Below, piece by piece: positions 37,950 to 46,213 of a stretch of 64,000 bases of DNA. Numbering within the stretch: the stretch's first letter is position 1; every line of letters begins with the position of its first letter. The stretch is taken from NCBI RefSeq assembly GCF_013385175.1, contig NZ_JABZEO010000007.1, forward strand, positions 124,001 through 188,000. Direction: 5' to 3'. This DNA is from Allochromatium humboldtianum. Its GTDB lineage: Bacteria; Pseudomonadota; Gammaproteobacteria; Chromatiales; Chromatiaceae. Made by a program: the position numbers and the translations under genes. The notes below the pieces were generated by a model, which worked only from the letters and a program-made list of their open reading frames with translations, searched no databases and was not told the DNA's origin.

Positions 37950-38804
37950 GTGAACTTCATCCTGGGTTCGATCATCGTCGTCGCCTCCGTGCTGGGCGGG
38001 TTCGCCGCCGGCGGCGGACACATCATCGCGCTCTGGCAGCCCTTCGAACTGGTCATCATCCTGGGCGCGGCCGGCGGCGGTTTCGTCATCGCCAATCCGA
38101 TGGGCGTGGTCCTCAAGTCGCTCAAGTCGATACCGGCCCTCTTCACCGGCTCGAAGTACAAGAAGACCCACTACATGGACGCGCTCGGCTTCATGTACGA
38201 GCTCTTCAACAAGGCGCGCAAGGAAGGACTCATGGGCATCGAAGCCGACATCGAGGAACCCGAGAGCAGCGCGCTGTTCCAGAAATATCCGCTCATCCTC
38301 CAGGACCATCACGCCACCGAGTTCATCTCCGATTACATGCGGCTGGTGGTCAGCGGCAACATGAATCCCTTCGAACTCGAGAACCTGATGGATGTCGAGA
38401 TCGACACCCATCACCATGCCGCCGCCGAGACCTCGCACGCCGTGCAGCAGGTGGCCGATGGTCTGCCCGCCTTCGGCATCGTCGCCGCCGTGCTCGGGAT
38501 CGTGCATACCATGGCCGCGCTCGGCGGCCCCATGAGCGAGATCGGCGGACTGGTCGCCGCCGCGCTGGTCGGAACCTTCAGCGGCATCCTGATCTCCTAT
38601 GGCTTCGTCGGTCCCATCGCCAGCTACCTGGGACGACTGGCCGACGAGGAGACGCGCTATCTGTCCTGTCTCAAGGCGTGCATCCTGGCTACGGTGCAGG
38701 GTTACAGTCCCCAGGTCGCGGTCGAGTTCGGCCGCAAGACCATGCCGCCCGAGCTGCGTCCCAACTTCCAGGAGTTCGAGCAGCATCTGCGAGGAACCAA
38801 GTAG
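37950..38804 (+). CDS. motA: Flagellar stator protein MotA
   Basis: A 284-residue MotA starting at GTG. Four membrane helices are visible: two N-terminal (about 2-22 and 32-50) and two after the loop (about 168-190 and 200-222). The cytoplasmic loop RKEGLMGIEADIEEPESS contains the charged residues that touch FliG, and the third-helix proline is in LPAFGIVAAVLGIVH. The sequence is closer to E. coli MotA than to the MotC in this window. MotB starts 18 bases downstream. Confidence 0.94.
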   Translation: MNFILGSIIVVASVLGGFAAGGGHIIALWQPFELVIILGAAGGGFVIANPMGVVLKSLKSIPALFTGSKYKKTHYMDALGFMYELFNKARKEGLMGIEADIEEPESSALFQKYPLILQDHHATEFISDYMRLVVSGNMNPFELENLMDVEIDTHHHAAAETSHAVQQVADGLPAFGIVAAVLGIVHTMAALGGPMSEIGGLVAAALVGTFSGILISYGFVGPIASYLGRLADEETRYLSCLKACILATVQGYSPQVAVEFGRKTMPPELRPNFQEFEQHLRGTK

Positions 38805-38822
38805 CGCGGGAGTGGCGAGTCC

Positions 38823-39827
38823 ATGGCGATCAACGAATCCAAACAGCCCATCATCGTCAAGAAGATCGTCAAGAAGGGCGGGCATCACGGCGGGGCCTGG
38901 AAGATCGCCTTCGCCGACTTCGCCACGGCCATGATGGCCTTCTTCATGCTGCTCTGGATCATGGGTTCGACCACCGAGGATCAGAAGGCGGCGATCTCGG
39001 ATTATTTCAACAATCCCTCGGCCTTCATGGGCGTTGCCGTTTCACCCTCGCAGGCCATCGGCGAGGGGACGGGTTCCAAACCCTCGCTGATCGACTTCGA
39101 GGGTGCGGTCGACATGGGGCCGCAAACCCTGGAACCGGACGTGACCGAGCTCGATCCCGAGCAACTGGCCGAACTGGCCCGCGAGCAGGACGCCGCGCGT
39201 CTGGCCACGCTCAAGGAGATCCTGGAGCGCAAGCTGGACCAGAGCGAGACCCTCGCTCCCTACAAGGATCAGCTGCTGATCGATATCGTGCCCGAGGGGT
39301 TGCGCGTCCAGATCGTCGACAAGGAGCATCGTTCCATGTTCGATCTGGGCAGCGCCAAGCTCAAGGATTACACCACCGACATCCTGCGCGAGCTGGGTGC
39401 GCTGATCAATCAGGTGCCCAACCGGATCAGTCTCACCGGACACACGGATGCGCGTCCGCTGGGCGGTCTGTCCTACAGCAACTGGGAGCTGTCCACCGAG
39501 CGGGCGAATGCGGCGCGCCGCGCGCTGGTGGCGGGCGGGATGCGTGAGGACAAGGTCGGGCGCGTGGTCGGTTTCGCCTCGACCGTGCCTTTCGACAAGA
39601 GCGATCCGAACAACCCGATCAATCGCCGGATCAGTCTCATCGTCATGACCCGTGAGGCCGACGAGGCCATGCACGAAGAGGGGGCGTTGCTCGAATCCAG
39701 AGGCGAACAACCGGCGCCGGCTCGATCCGGGGTTCCTGAAGCTTCCGCATCGCTCGAATCTAGCCGTGAACCGGCGCCGCGGCGTCCTCCAGGTGTGCTG
39801 GTGCCTCCCGCGCCGTCAATCGATTGA
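38823..39827 (+). CDS. motB: Flagellar stator protein MotB
   Basis: A 334-residue MotB. The single membrane helix (about 28-48) has the proton-binding Asp32 in IAFADFATAMMAFF. The OmpA-like peptidoglycan-binding domain includes SLTGHTDARPL and NWELSTERANAARRAL. A Pro/Ala-rich tail follows, and the last codons and stop (encoding PAPSID) lie within the 25-bp direct repeat that bounds the restriction island, so the C-terminus may have been changed by that event. Confidence 0.93.
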   Translation: MAINESKQPIIVKKIVKKGGHHGGAWKIAFADFATAMMAFFMLLWIMGSTTEDQKAAISDYFNNPSAFMGVAVSPSQAIGEGTGSKPSLIDFEGAVDMGPQTLEPDVTELDPEQLAELAREQDAARLATLKEILERKLDQSETLAPYKDQLLIDIVPEGLRVQIVDKEHRSMFDLGSAKLKDYTTDILRELGALINQVPNRISLTGHTDARPLGGLSYSNWELSTERANAARRALVAGGMREDKVGRVVGFASTVPFDKSDPNNPINRRISLIVMTREADEAMHEEGALLESRGEQPAPARSGVPEASASLESSREPAPRRPPGVLVPPAPSID

Positions 39828-39831
39828 CGCC
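39807..39831. repeat. Left 25-bp direct repeat bounding the defence island
   Basis: The 25 bases from CCCGCGCCG through TTGACGCC recur at 48751-48775 with one difference (G/A at position 16). The left copy overlaps the end of motB including the stop codon and contains the perfect 16-bp palindrome CGTCAATCGATTGACG. The position at a gene 3' end is typical of island attachment sites. Confidence 0.7.
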
Positions 39832-39846
39832 GTCGGCGGCGATGTA

Positions 39847-40452
39847 TCAGGCTGTCTGCTCGACCATTGCCGCTAAAATACCAATAATTTTTTCAATATC
39901 GCTTATATAGTACAGATCACTGTCTATGTAGGCTTTGTTTTTGACGAGCTTGATGAATTTCCATTCGTCACCCGTCGTAACGGCGCCATAGATACACGGC
40001 AAATCGTGATTATCTTTTTCGTTATACAGTCGAGCCGCATACATTTCGGCAATGCACTGCCCAAGCCCGGAAACGATGTTCTCGTTCTTGGCTTCGACTA
40101 TCGTCAAGACAGGCGTGTCGAGATACAACTGCACTTCAGAATGACTGATGATGTAGTCACAAAATCCGGCCAATCCCTTTTCTTTATCCACATTGAAGTC
40201 GACCCCTGAAAATAGACTCAACCTTCCTTCGAGACGATCTTTCACCTCAAGCAGTATGTTTATGATTATCAGCTCGGACCGGGCTTTTTCGGTATTGATT
40301 GCCAGAGCCAAAGGGACATTTCGCTTCAATGTTTTCGCGAGATAGTCGCTTATTTCGAGACCGACGATGTTCGAGAAAACAGATTCGTTCTCGACGGTCT
40401 CTATGCTGAAGTCGGCTTTGACTTTTTTTAGAGTAAAATCGCTGTAGGCCAC
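39847..40452 (-). CDS. PD-(D/E)XK nuclease-like hypothetical protein
   Basis: A 201-residue protein, AT-richer than the flanking core genes, suggesting transfer. The pattern Asp99 (AGFCDYI), then Glu120-x-Lys122 (TIVEAKNEN) and a following Gln in GLGQCIAEMYAAR fits the PD-(D/E)XK nuclease fold; Glu60 and Glu69 are candidate first-helix acids. The exact function is unknown; it could be a nuclease or a relic nuclease fold. The GTG start at 40452 has GGAG seven bases upstream. It follows the hsd operon on the same strand, 189 bases after the pRiA4b ORF-3 family gene. Confidence 0.6.
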   Translation of the reverse strand: MAYSDFTLKKVKADFSIETVENESVFSNIVGLEISDYLAKTLKRNVPLALAINTEKARSELIIINILLEVKDRLEGRLSLFSGVDFNVDKEKGLAGFCDYIISHSEVQLYLDTPVLTIVEAKNENIVSGLGQCIAEMYAARLYNEKDNHDLPCIYGAVTTGDEWKFIKLVKNKAYIDSDLYYISDIEKIIGILAAMVEQTA

Positions 40453-40553
40453 TTTGTTCTCCTTATCGAAATCGCAATGCCGCTTTCATCCTAAGTCGTT
40501 GATCAAATAAAGAAATCATCAAACCACCACCAGGGCGAGATGCGTCATTTTGC

Positions 40554-40604
40554 TGTAGGCGCGGCTTCAGCATCTTCAACCGATGCGGCTGAAGCCGCAC
40601 TACA
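40554..40604. repeat. REP-like imperfect palindrome
   Basis: The arms TGTAGGCGCGGCTTCAGCATC (40554-40574) and GATGCGGCTGAAGCCGCACTACA (40582-40604) are inverted copies separated by seven bases. The core CGGCTTCAGC/GCTGAAGCCG is perfect. It lies between two AT-rich island genes and resembles extragenic palindromic (REP-type) elements of GC-rich bacteria. Confidence 0.7.
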
Positions 40605-40641
40605 AAAGACGTTTCTCGAACTAGACGCGGTTTCGGCATTC

Positions 40642-41196
40642 TCATCTGAAATATGCTGAAAGTTGCTCATTTGTCTCGGCGATGTCGAATGCCTCCGGAT
40701 CAAATCCCCCTCCAAGCCATTCGAGCATTTCTTCATACTCCGGATTTTCAGGATCACTCAACGTATTGAGAAGTTCTTGATAACCCCAAATACCTCCGCA
40801 GTCTTCGGGAGGACATGCCCGCTTCCCTTTGATGCACAAGGGAAGTTTCTTGTCTTTTTCATAGGGCAATATCTTCTCTAGAATGATTTTATGCTCCCAG
40901 GAGTCGCCGAAGTCGTATTCATATACGATCGTTTCTTTTTCCGACTCCAGCAATTTATTCAATGTATATTTGTTTTCGTCTTTGACTTCAAGGCCGAACG
41001 AGAACTCATCATCTTTGATGCCATAGAAAGTGCGACCGGAAATAAATTGATGAAGATGGCTGTTCGTCCATCCCATCACCAATTGAAGGACAAGATGCAG
41101 ACTTCCAAGTTCAATGTCACTTGGAACAAGTATTCTTCTCCAAATCGGCGGCTTTACGCCGTTCAAAACGACTTTCAGTTGATATATGTTTTTCAT
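40642..41196 (-). CDS. Plasmid pRiA4b ORF-3 family protein
   Basis: A 184-residue protein with the family hallmarks: YQLKVVLNGVKPPIWRRILVP at the start, a HLHQF strand, YEYDFGDSWEHKI (about 91-103) and CPPEDCGGIWGYQELL (about 128-143), which looks like a metal- or ligand-binding loop. The molecular function of the family is not known. It starts four bases after the hsdR stop, so it is translationally coupled to the restriction subunit. Composition is markedly AT-richer than hsdM/hsdR and the core genes. Confidence 0.85.
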   Translation of the reverse strand: MKNIYQLKVVLNGVKPPIWRRILVPSDIELGSLHLVLQLVMGWTNSHLHQFISGRTFYGIKDDEFSFGLEVKDENKYTLNKLLESEKETIVYEYDFGDSWEHKIILEKILPYEKDKKLPLCIKGKRACPPEDCGGIWGYQELLNTLSDPENPEYEEMLEWLGGGFDPEAFDIAETNEQLSAYFR

Positions 41197-41200
41197 GATT

Positions 41201-44200
41201 TCACCAGTATTCTGGGGTTTTGCTCAGCATTTGTTCGATACCCCGACTCCAGGCGGACTTGAACGCGGGGTCTGAGGCAAACAGCTTATACAGCTCCAGC
41301 TCTTCTTTGCGGCGCTTCAGCATCACGTCCTGCAACATCTTTTCGAGCGCCAGCTCGCGCGTGTAGGGGTCGGAGTTGGCGGCGTATTTTTCGCTGTAAT
41401 CCGGGTGGGTGCGGATGCTGTCGACCACATTGATGAACTTCACCCGCTGCTCTTCCGGTGTCGCGCTCCAGCCCTGAAACCAGCGTTCGTTGAAGGTGCG
41501 GATGATCTCGTCGAGCGGGTCCGTGTCCGGGTCGCCCTCGCGGTAGCCGCGTGGATTGGGGTTGTGCGGATCGAGTTCGGACGGTGAGGCATCGAGGTCG
41601 ATGCTGTGGTTCAGTTTCGTGCGCTCCAGACCGTAGGAAGACAGATCGACCGCTTCCAGCAAGGCGTCGAGCTGATCCTGGTCGGGGTCGGTGATCTTGA
41701 GCTTCGGGAGCAGAAACTTGAGAAACCAGAACAGCTTTTCCCAGGCGATGACCTCGAACGGCATGATCGCCGCCATCTGGCTGTAGATCTTGACGAACTG
41801 GCGCGCCTTGATCTTGAAGTCGATCTTGTCCTTGTCGGTCAGTTCCAGTTGCCGGTTGAAGCGGTCCGCCGCCGTGTCGATCAGCGGACTCAGGGTCTGA
41901 GCGTCTTCGCCGGCGAAATAGCGCGTGACGAAGTCCTCGATCTCTTGGCGTTCATACACGCCGACCTGATCGAGCACGTCCTTGAGTTCGTGCAGGACGT
42001 TCACGTCCGTGGCCGAGGACAGGGTGGTGACGGTGTAGAAGGGATCGAAGGCGGCCTTGATGTCGGCGGCCTCGTTGAAGAAGTCGAGGATGAACAGATC
42101 CTCGGTGCGTTTGCCGAGTTTGGGCGCCGAGCGGTTGAGGCGCGACAGGGCCTGCACGGCGAGGACGTGTTGCAGCTTCTTGTCCACATACATGGTGGTC
42201 AGCTTCGGCTGGTCGAAGCCGGTCAGGTATTTGTTGGCGACCACCAGCAGCCGGTAGTCGTCCGCGTCGAACCGATCGCGGGTGTCGGATTCGGGAAAGC
42301 CGTTGATCCCGGCCTCGGTATAGGTCAGGCCATCGACGAGCTTTTCGCCCGAAAAGGCGATGAGTGCCTTGAATGGGTGGCCGCGATCCGCCAGCCGCTT
42401 GCTCACTGCCTGGTGGTAGCGGATCGCCGCCTCGATGTTCTGGGTGACGATCATGCCCTTGGCCTTGCCGCGCAGTTTCTTGGGCGTGACGACCTGCTCG
42501 ATGAAGTGGTCGAGCATGATTTCGGCTTTGATGTTGATCGTGCGCGGGTGACGTTCGACATGGGCGCGCAGTTTCTTCTGGGCCTTCTGGGTGTCGAACA
42601 GGGGATTGTCGGCGATCGACTTCCGGATCTCGTAGTAGCTTTTATAGGTCGTGTAGTTCGCCAGGACGTTGAGGATGAAGCCTTCCTCGATGGCCTGCTT
42701 CATGCTGTAGAGGTGGAAGGGTTTGAAGCGGCCGTCGGGTTGGCGCTCGCCGAATTTTTCCAGCGTGCTGTTCTTGGGCGTGGCGGTGAAGGCGAAGTAG
42801 GAGGCGTTGCCGCGCATCTTGCGCGAGCGCATTGCGGCGAGGATCTGCTCTTGCGGGTCGTCCTGCTCTTGGTCGGGGTCGAAGTCGTCCGCGCCCTGGC
42901 CCATCACGCGGTTCATGTCGTCGTGGGCGCTGCCGCTCTGGCTGCTGTGGGCCTCGTCGATGATGACGGCGAAGCGTTTGTCGCTGAGGTCGGCGATGCC
43001 TTCGATGATGTAGGGGAATTTCTGGATGGTGGTGATGATGATCTTTTTGCCGTGTTCCAGGGCGGCTTTCAGATCCGCCGAGCGCAGGGCCGGGGCGACG
43101 ATGTTCTTGACCTCGGAGAAGTCCTTGATGTTGTCGCGCAGTTGTTTGTCGAGCAGGCGGCGGTCGGTGACGACGATGACGCTGTCGAACAGCGGTTGGT
43201 CCAGTCCTTTGGCGCCTGGGATGTCCGCTCTGGCCGGGTAGGTTTCGATGAGTTGATAGGCGGTCCAGGTGATGGAGTTCGATTTTCCCGAGCCGGCTGA
43301 ATGCTGGATCAGGTAGCAGTAGCCGACGCCCGTGGCGGCGACATGTTCGAGGAGGCGGCGCACGACTTCGAGCTGGTGATAGCGGGGAAAGATCAGGGTC
43401 TTTTTGGGTAGTGGATCGGTGGCTTTGCCTTCGAGCAGGATGAAGTGCTGGATGATGCGGGCGAGGCTGTCCTTGGTGAAGATGTCTTCCCAGAGATAAG
43501 CGGTTTTGTGGCCGTTGGGGTTGGGCGGGTTGCCTTCGCCCTGGTTGTGGCCTTTGTTGAAGGGGAGGAAGACGGTGGCCGGGCCGGCGAGTTTGGTGGT
43601 CATGAAGACTTCGTCGGTGTCCACGGCGAAATGGACGAGGGCGCGACCGAATTGGAGCAGGGGTTGGGTGGGGTCGCGTTGGGTGCGGTATTGTTTTTGG
43701 CCGTGGTAGCGGGCGGTCTGGCCGGTCCAGGGGTTTTTGAGTTCGATGGTGATGAGCGGCAGGCCGTTGATGAAGAGTACGGTGTCGATTTCTTCGCCGG
43801 GGTTGGTTTGGGAGTAGCGTACTTGTCGGGTGAGGCTGAAGAGGTTGGCGGCGAAGTTTTCGTGGACCCTGGCGGCGGAGCCGGCGAGGGGCGCGGGGTA
43901 CATGAGTGTGAAGTGGGCGTCGTCGACGGCGAGACCTTTTTTGAGCAGATGCAGGATGCCGTGTTTTTTGATGAGTCGGTCGAAGCGTTCGAGGATTTTG
44001 CGTTGCCAGTCGTTGGGGTGGCGGGTTTTGAGTTTGGTGAGTTCTTTGTTTTGAGTGGCTTCGAGAAATTCCCAGAACAGTCGGGTGTCGAGGGCGTATT
44101 CGGCGTCGAAATCGGAGGGCCAGCCGAGTCGGAAGAGCGTCGGGTTGTAACTGGCGGGGTGTTCGGCGATCCCTTCGGTTGTCAGGCCGGTGAGGTGGCG

Positions 44201-44245
44201 CTGAATGGCCGCCTCTAGCGCCTGTTCGTTTGTCTTGCTCACCAT
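41201..44245 (-). CDS. hsdR: Type I restriction enzyme R subunit HsdR
   Basis: A 1014-residue HsdR. The N-terminal PD-(D/E)XK nuclease has Asp154 and Glu168-x-Lys170 (TIELKNPW), with a downstream QKQYRTQRDP. The SF2 translocase follows with Walker A GSGKS (318-322), the DEAH box IIDEAHSSQ and later helicase motifs (LTGFDQPKLTTMYVDK, ALSRLNR). A C-terminal helical region contacts the methylase. It cuts unmodified DNA after ATP-driven translocation with HsdM2S. It is the fifth gene of the operon, downstream of the PIN toxin. Confidence 0.95.
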   Translation of the reverse strand: MVSKTNEQALEAAIQRHLTGLTTEGIAEHPASYNPTLFRLGWPSDFDAEYALDTRLFWEFLEATQNKELTKLKTRHPNDWQRKILERFDRLIKKHGILHLLKKGLAVDDAHFTLMYPAPLAGSAARVHENFAANLFSLTRQVRYSQTNPGEEIDTVLFINGLPLITIELKNPWTGQTARYHGQKQYRTQRDPTQPLLQFGRALVHFAVDTDEVFMTTKLAGPATVFLPFNKGHNQGEGNPPNPNGHKTAYLWEDIFTKDSLARIIQHFILLEGKATDPLPKKTLIFPRYHQLEVVRRLLEHVAATGVGYCYLIQHSAGSGKSNSITWTAYQLIETYPARADIPGAKGLDQPLFDSVIVVTDRRLLDKQLRDNIKDFSEVKNIVAPALRSADLKAALEHGKKIIITTIQKFPYIIEGIADLSDKRFAVIIDEAHSSQSGSAHDDMNRVMGQGADDFDPDQEQDDPQEQILAAMRSRKMRGNASYFAFTATPKNSTLEKFGERQPDGRFKPFHLYSMKQAIEEGFILNVLANYTTYKSYYEIRKSIADNPLFDTQKAQKKLRAHVERHPRTINIKAEIMLDHFIEQVVTPKKLRGKAKGMIVTQNIEAAIRYHQAVSKRLADRGHPFKALIAFSGEKLVDGLTYTEAGINGFPESDTRDRFDADDYRLLVVANKYLTGFDQPKLTTMYVDKKLQHVLAVQALSRLNRSAPKLGKRTEDLFILDFFNEAADIKAAFDPFYTVTTLSSATDVNVLHELKDVLDQVGVYERQEIEDFVTRYFAGEDAQTLSPLIDTAADRFNRQLELTDKDKIDFKIKARQFVKIYSQMAAIMPFEVIAWEKLFWFLKFLLPKLKITDPDQDQLDALLEAVDLSSYGLERTKLNHSIDLDASPSELDPHNPNPRGYREGDPDTDPLDEIIRTFNERWFQGWSATPEEQRVKFINVVDSIRTHPDYSEKYAANSDPYTRELALEKMLQDVMLKRRKEELELYKLFASDPAFKSAWSRGIEQMLSKTPEYW

Positions 44246-44249
44246 AAAC

Positions 44250-44621
44250 TCAATCCTTCATCTTGATTGGATTCACCACGCTCAATCCCTCAATCCAGTC
44301 AAAATCAGCCACATTCCGGGTGGCTAATACCTGCTGATGCTCCAGTGCTGTTGCGGCAATGACCGCATCGCCCAATGACATTTTGCGTTGCTGGCGCAGT
44401 GAGATAGCTCGACTAATAATGAAGCTTGACACAGGATAGACGTTAGTAAGAGTAAAAAGCTCGGTCAGATCGCGCCTATCGAAATCACTAAGATGGTGAT
44501 AACCCAGCACCTCTAAACGGCTGATATCCGAAGCACAGATCGGCTGTAGCAGACACCACTCACGTAATGATGCAAATTGTGGCTGAATGGCATAGATAAA
44601 GATATTGCTATCCAGTAGCAC
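44250..44621 (-). CDS. PIN-domain toxin (VapC-like)
   Basis: A 123-residue PIN-domain protein, a putative Mg-dependent RNase toxin. The first acid is Asp4 in LLDSNIFIY; the GDAVIAATALEH segment and LATRNVADFDWIEGL supply the remaining acids. The GTG at 44621 is chosen: it lies two bases after the antitoxin stop, with GGAGAG just upstream, and removes a 17-residue unconserved extension. It sits inside the hsd operon between hsdS and hsdR. Confidence 0.85.
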   Translation of the reverse strand: MLLDSNIFIYAIQPQFASLREWCLLQPICASDISRLEVLGYHHLSDFDRRDLTELFTLTNVYPVSSFIISRAISLRQQRKMSLGDAVIAATALEHQQVLATRNVADFDWIEGLSVVNPIKMKD

Positions 44622-44623
44622 CG

Positions 44624-44899
44624 TTACTCTCTCCCCGGCAGGGGGCGGTCCTTGCGAATCTCCCGTTGCCATGCTGCGGGATCGTCAATCTCCCGAAAAG
44701 CGGTGCCGCGTTCGGCGATTTTTGCCATCAATTGTGCCACTTTAGCGCCATTCGGCTCTTGCTCCTGATGGGGAGAAGTGGTTGGAGGGAACGTGAGTTT
44801 ATGCTTTAGATATTCGACAAAATGGGTCACTTCCTGCTGCATGGCAGGGGGTAAGGTTTCAAAATCGTTTAGTAGTTTTCGGGCTGTAGAATTCATCAT
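44624..44899 (-). CDS. Antitoxin partner of the PIN toxin (DUF2281-like)
   Basis: A 91-residue protein. The N-terminal helix (LLNDFETLPPAMQQEVTHFVEYLK) is DUF2281-like; the C-terminal tail FREIDDPAAWQREIRKDRPLPGR is typical of antitoxins paired with PIN toxins and probably wraps the toxin. It starts nine bases after hsdS and is coupled to the toxin. Confidence 0.82.
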   Translation of the reverse strand: MMNSTARKLLNDFETLPPAMQQEVTHFVEYLKHKLTFPPTTSPHQEQEPNGAKVAQLMAKIAERGTAFREIDDPAAWQREIRKDRPLPGRE

Positions 44900-44908
44900 G
44901 CTGTATCC

Positions 44909-46213
44909 CTAAATGACTTTGATCTTGCCGGTGACTGTGGCGTTGATCAAGACGGTTTTGTATTCTTTGAGGGCTGTGATTTGGCCTTGCTTGATGGTGA
45001 TGCCGTTGTCGATTTTTTCGCAATTCGCTTTAATATCATTAACGATTGCGCTTTGCTCGTCGCCGGGCGGAAGCAAAACAATAGTCTCGCCAAGCTCCTC
45101 TTTGTTGAGATGCGGTTGCGCTGAACGCATTCTCAACAAATAGAGTTGCTCGTACAGAATATATGGACATAGCAGTGATAAACTCAAAAATGCTTCATTT
45201 ACGCCATGTGGAGTAACAACCATGTCATAACCTGCAACTGCTCCATCAAACTCAATTGGGACTATGGCGGAATCACCTGTATAAGCACCACTTCTTACGA
45301 CAATGATTTCACCCTGCTTCAAGAAAGCATTGCGATCTCTTGGCACCCCTGCCGGGGCAACAAAAATAAGTCCTTTTGGGTTAATTTTCCCTCGTTCCAC
45401 GTTGGTGGCGCGCAATAACGGTAAACCGTCCTCAGTCTCTCTTGGGGGTTGTCCGAGTCCGTACCTAATTAGTGCAATATGTTTTAGGCGCTTCACCTCC
45501 CAATGCGCCGGAATTTGACCGATCCAGTCGATGCCGCTGTCCTTCATGGGGGCATCGGGGTTCAGGCCACGGGTGATGGTTTCTTGGATCAGAATTTGCC
45601 GCCGCTCACGCAGCAGCGCGATTTGCGCTTCCTTTATGCGCACCGCCTCGTCGATCTTCTCTGAGACTTCGGCGATGTGCTGGACAATCGCCAACTGTTC
45701 GTTGCGTGGCGGAACAAGCGTCAACAGGTTCTTGAAATCGTCCCAATACAGCCGCTTGCGGAAATCTGTGATGCCCTTGGAACCGGAATCCATCTGCCGA
45801 ATGAACGCCGGACAGCGATACAGCAATTCGAAGTAGTCTGCGACCAGCGCCGAGCTTGGTCTCGCAACAACATAGGCCGGGCTGACCATGCCATGCACGG
45901 ATACAGCACCGATGCCGCCCTGCCATGCGCGCATCATGTTGTAGGCTACGTCGCCGGGTTTCACTTCCTTGTAGGTGGTGCGGTCCTCAATCTTGATGAT
46001 TGAACGGATGTTTTCTTCGTCGCTCAACTCCTCGGACGACACGCCACTGTGGATCGACACCGACAAGACCGGCAGATCGGCACGACCCGAGACTTTCATT
46101 TCGCGGAACAGGGCGAAGTTCCGCCGTACCTCCCAATGCGCCGGGATTTGGCAGATCCAGTCGATGCCACTGTCCTTGTAGCGGTCATAGGTCGGCCAGG
46201 CGGCAACGCTCAT
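44909..46213 (-). CDS. hsdS: Type I restriction enzyme specificity subunit HsdS
   Basis: A 434-residue HsdS with two target-recognition domains (about 25-180 and 236-390), each followed by a helical conserved region (EVSEKIDEAVRIKEAQIALLRERR; KANCEKIDNGITIKQGQITALKEYK). Each half begins with a near-identical segment DSGIDWI-QIPAHWEV (13-30 and 224-241). It determines the bipartite DNA site. Its ATG shares a base with the hsdM stop (TAATG). Confidence 0.93.
   Translation of the reverse strand: MSVAAWPTYDRYKDSGIDWICQIPAHWEVRRNFALFREMKVSGRADLPVLSVSIHSGVSSEELSDEENIRSIIKIEDRTTYKEVKPGDVAYNMMRAWQGGIGAVSVHGMVSPAYVVARPSSALVADYFELLYRCPAFIRQMDSGSKGITDFRKRLYWDDFKNLLTLVPPRNEQLAIVQHIAEVSEKIDEAVRIKEAQIALLRERRQILIQETITRGLNPDAPMKDSGIDWIGQIPAHWEVKRLKHIALIRYGLGQPPRETEDGLPLLRATNVERGKINPKGLIFVAPAGVPRDRNAFLKQGEIIVVRSGAYTGDSAIVPIEFDGAVAGYDMVVTPHGVNEAFLSLSLLCPYILYEQLYLLRMRSAQPHLNKEELGETIVLLPPGDEQSAIVNDIKANCEKIDNGITIKQGQITALKEYKTVLINATVTGKIKVI
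45494..45547 (-). repeat. hsdS internal repeat, second copy
   Basis: A 54-base segment encoding the lead into the second target-recognition domain. It matches 46127-46180 at about 46 of 54 positions. Such internal repeats can recombine and shuffle recognition domains. Confidence 0.7.
46127..46180 (-). repeat. hsdS internal repeat, first copy
   Basis: The partner of the repeat at 45494-45547, encoding the lead into the first target-recognition domain. Same orientation, about 630 bases apart. Confidence 0.7.

Noticed and set aside
39812-39828. The palindrome at the motB end as an intrinsic terminator
   Set aside because: It has no usable loop and no T-run; it is better explained as part of the duplicated border repeat.
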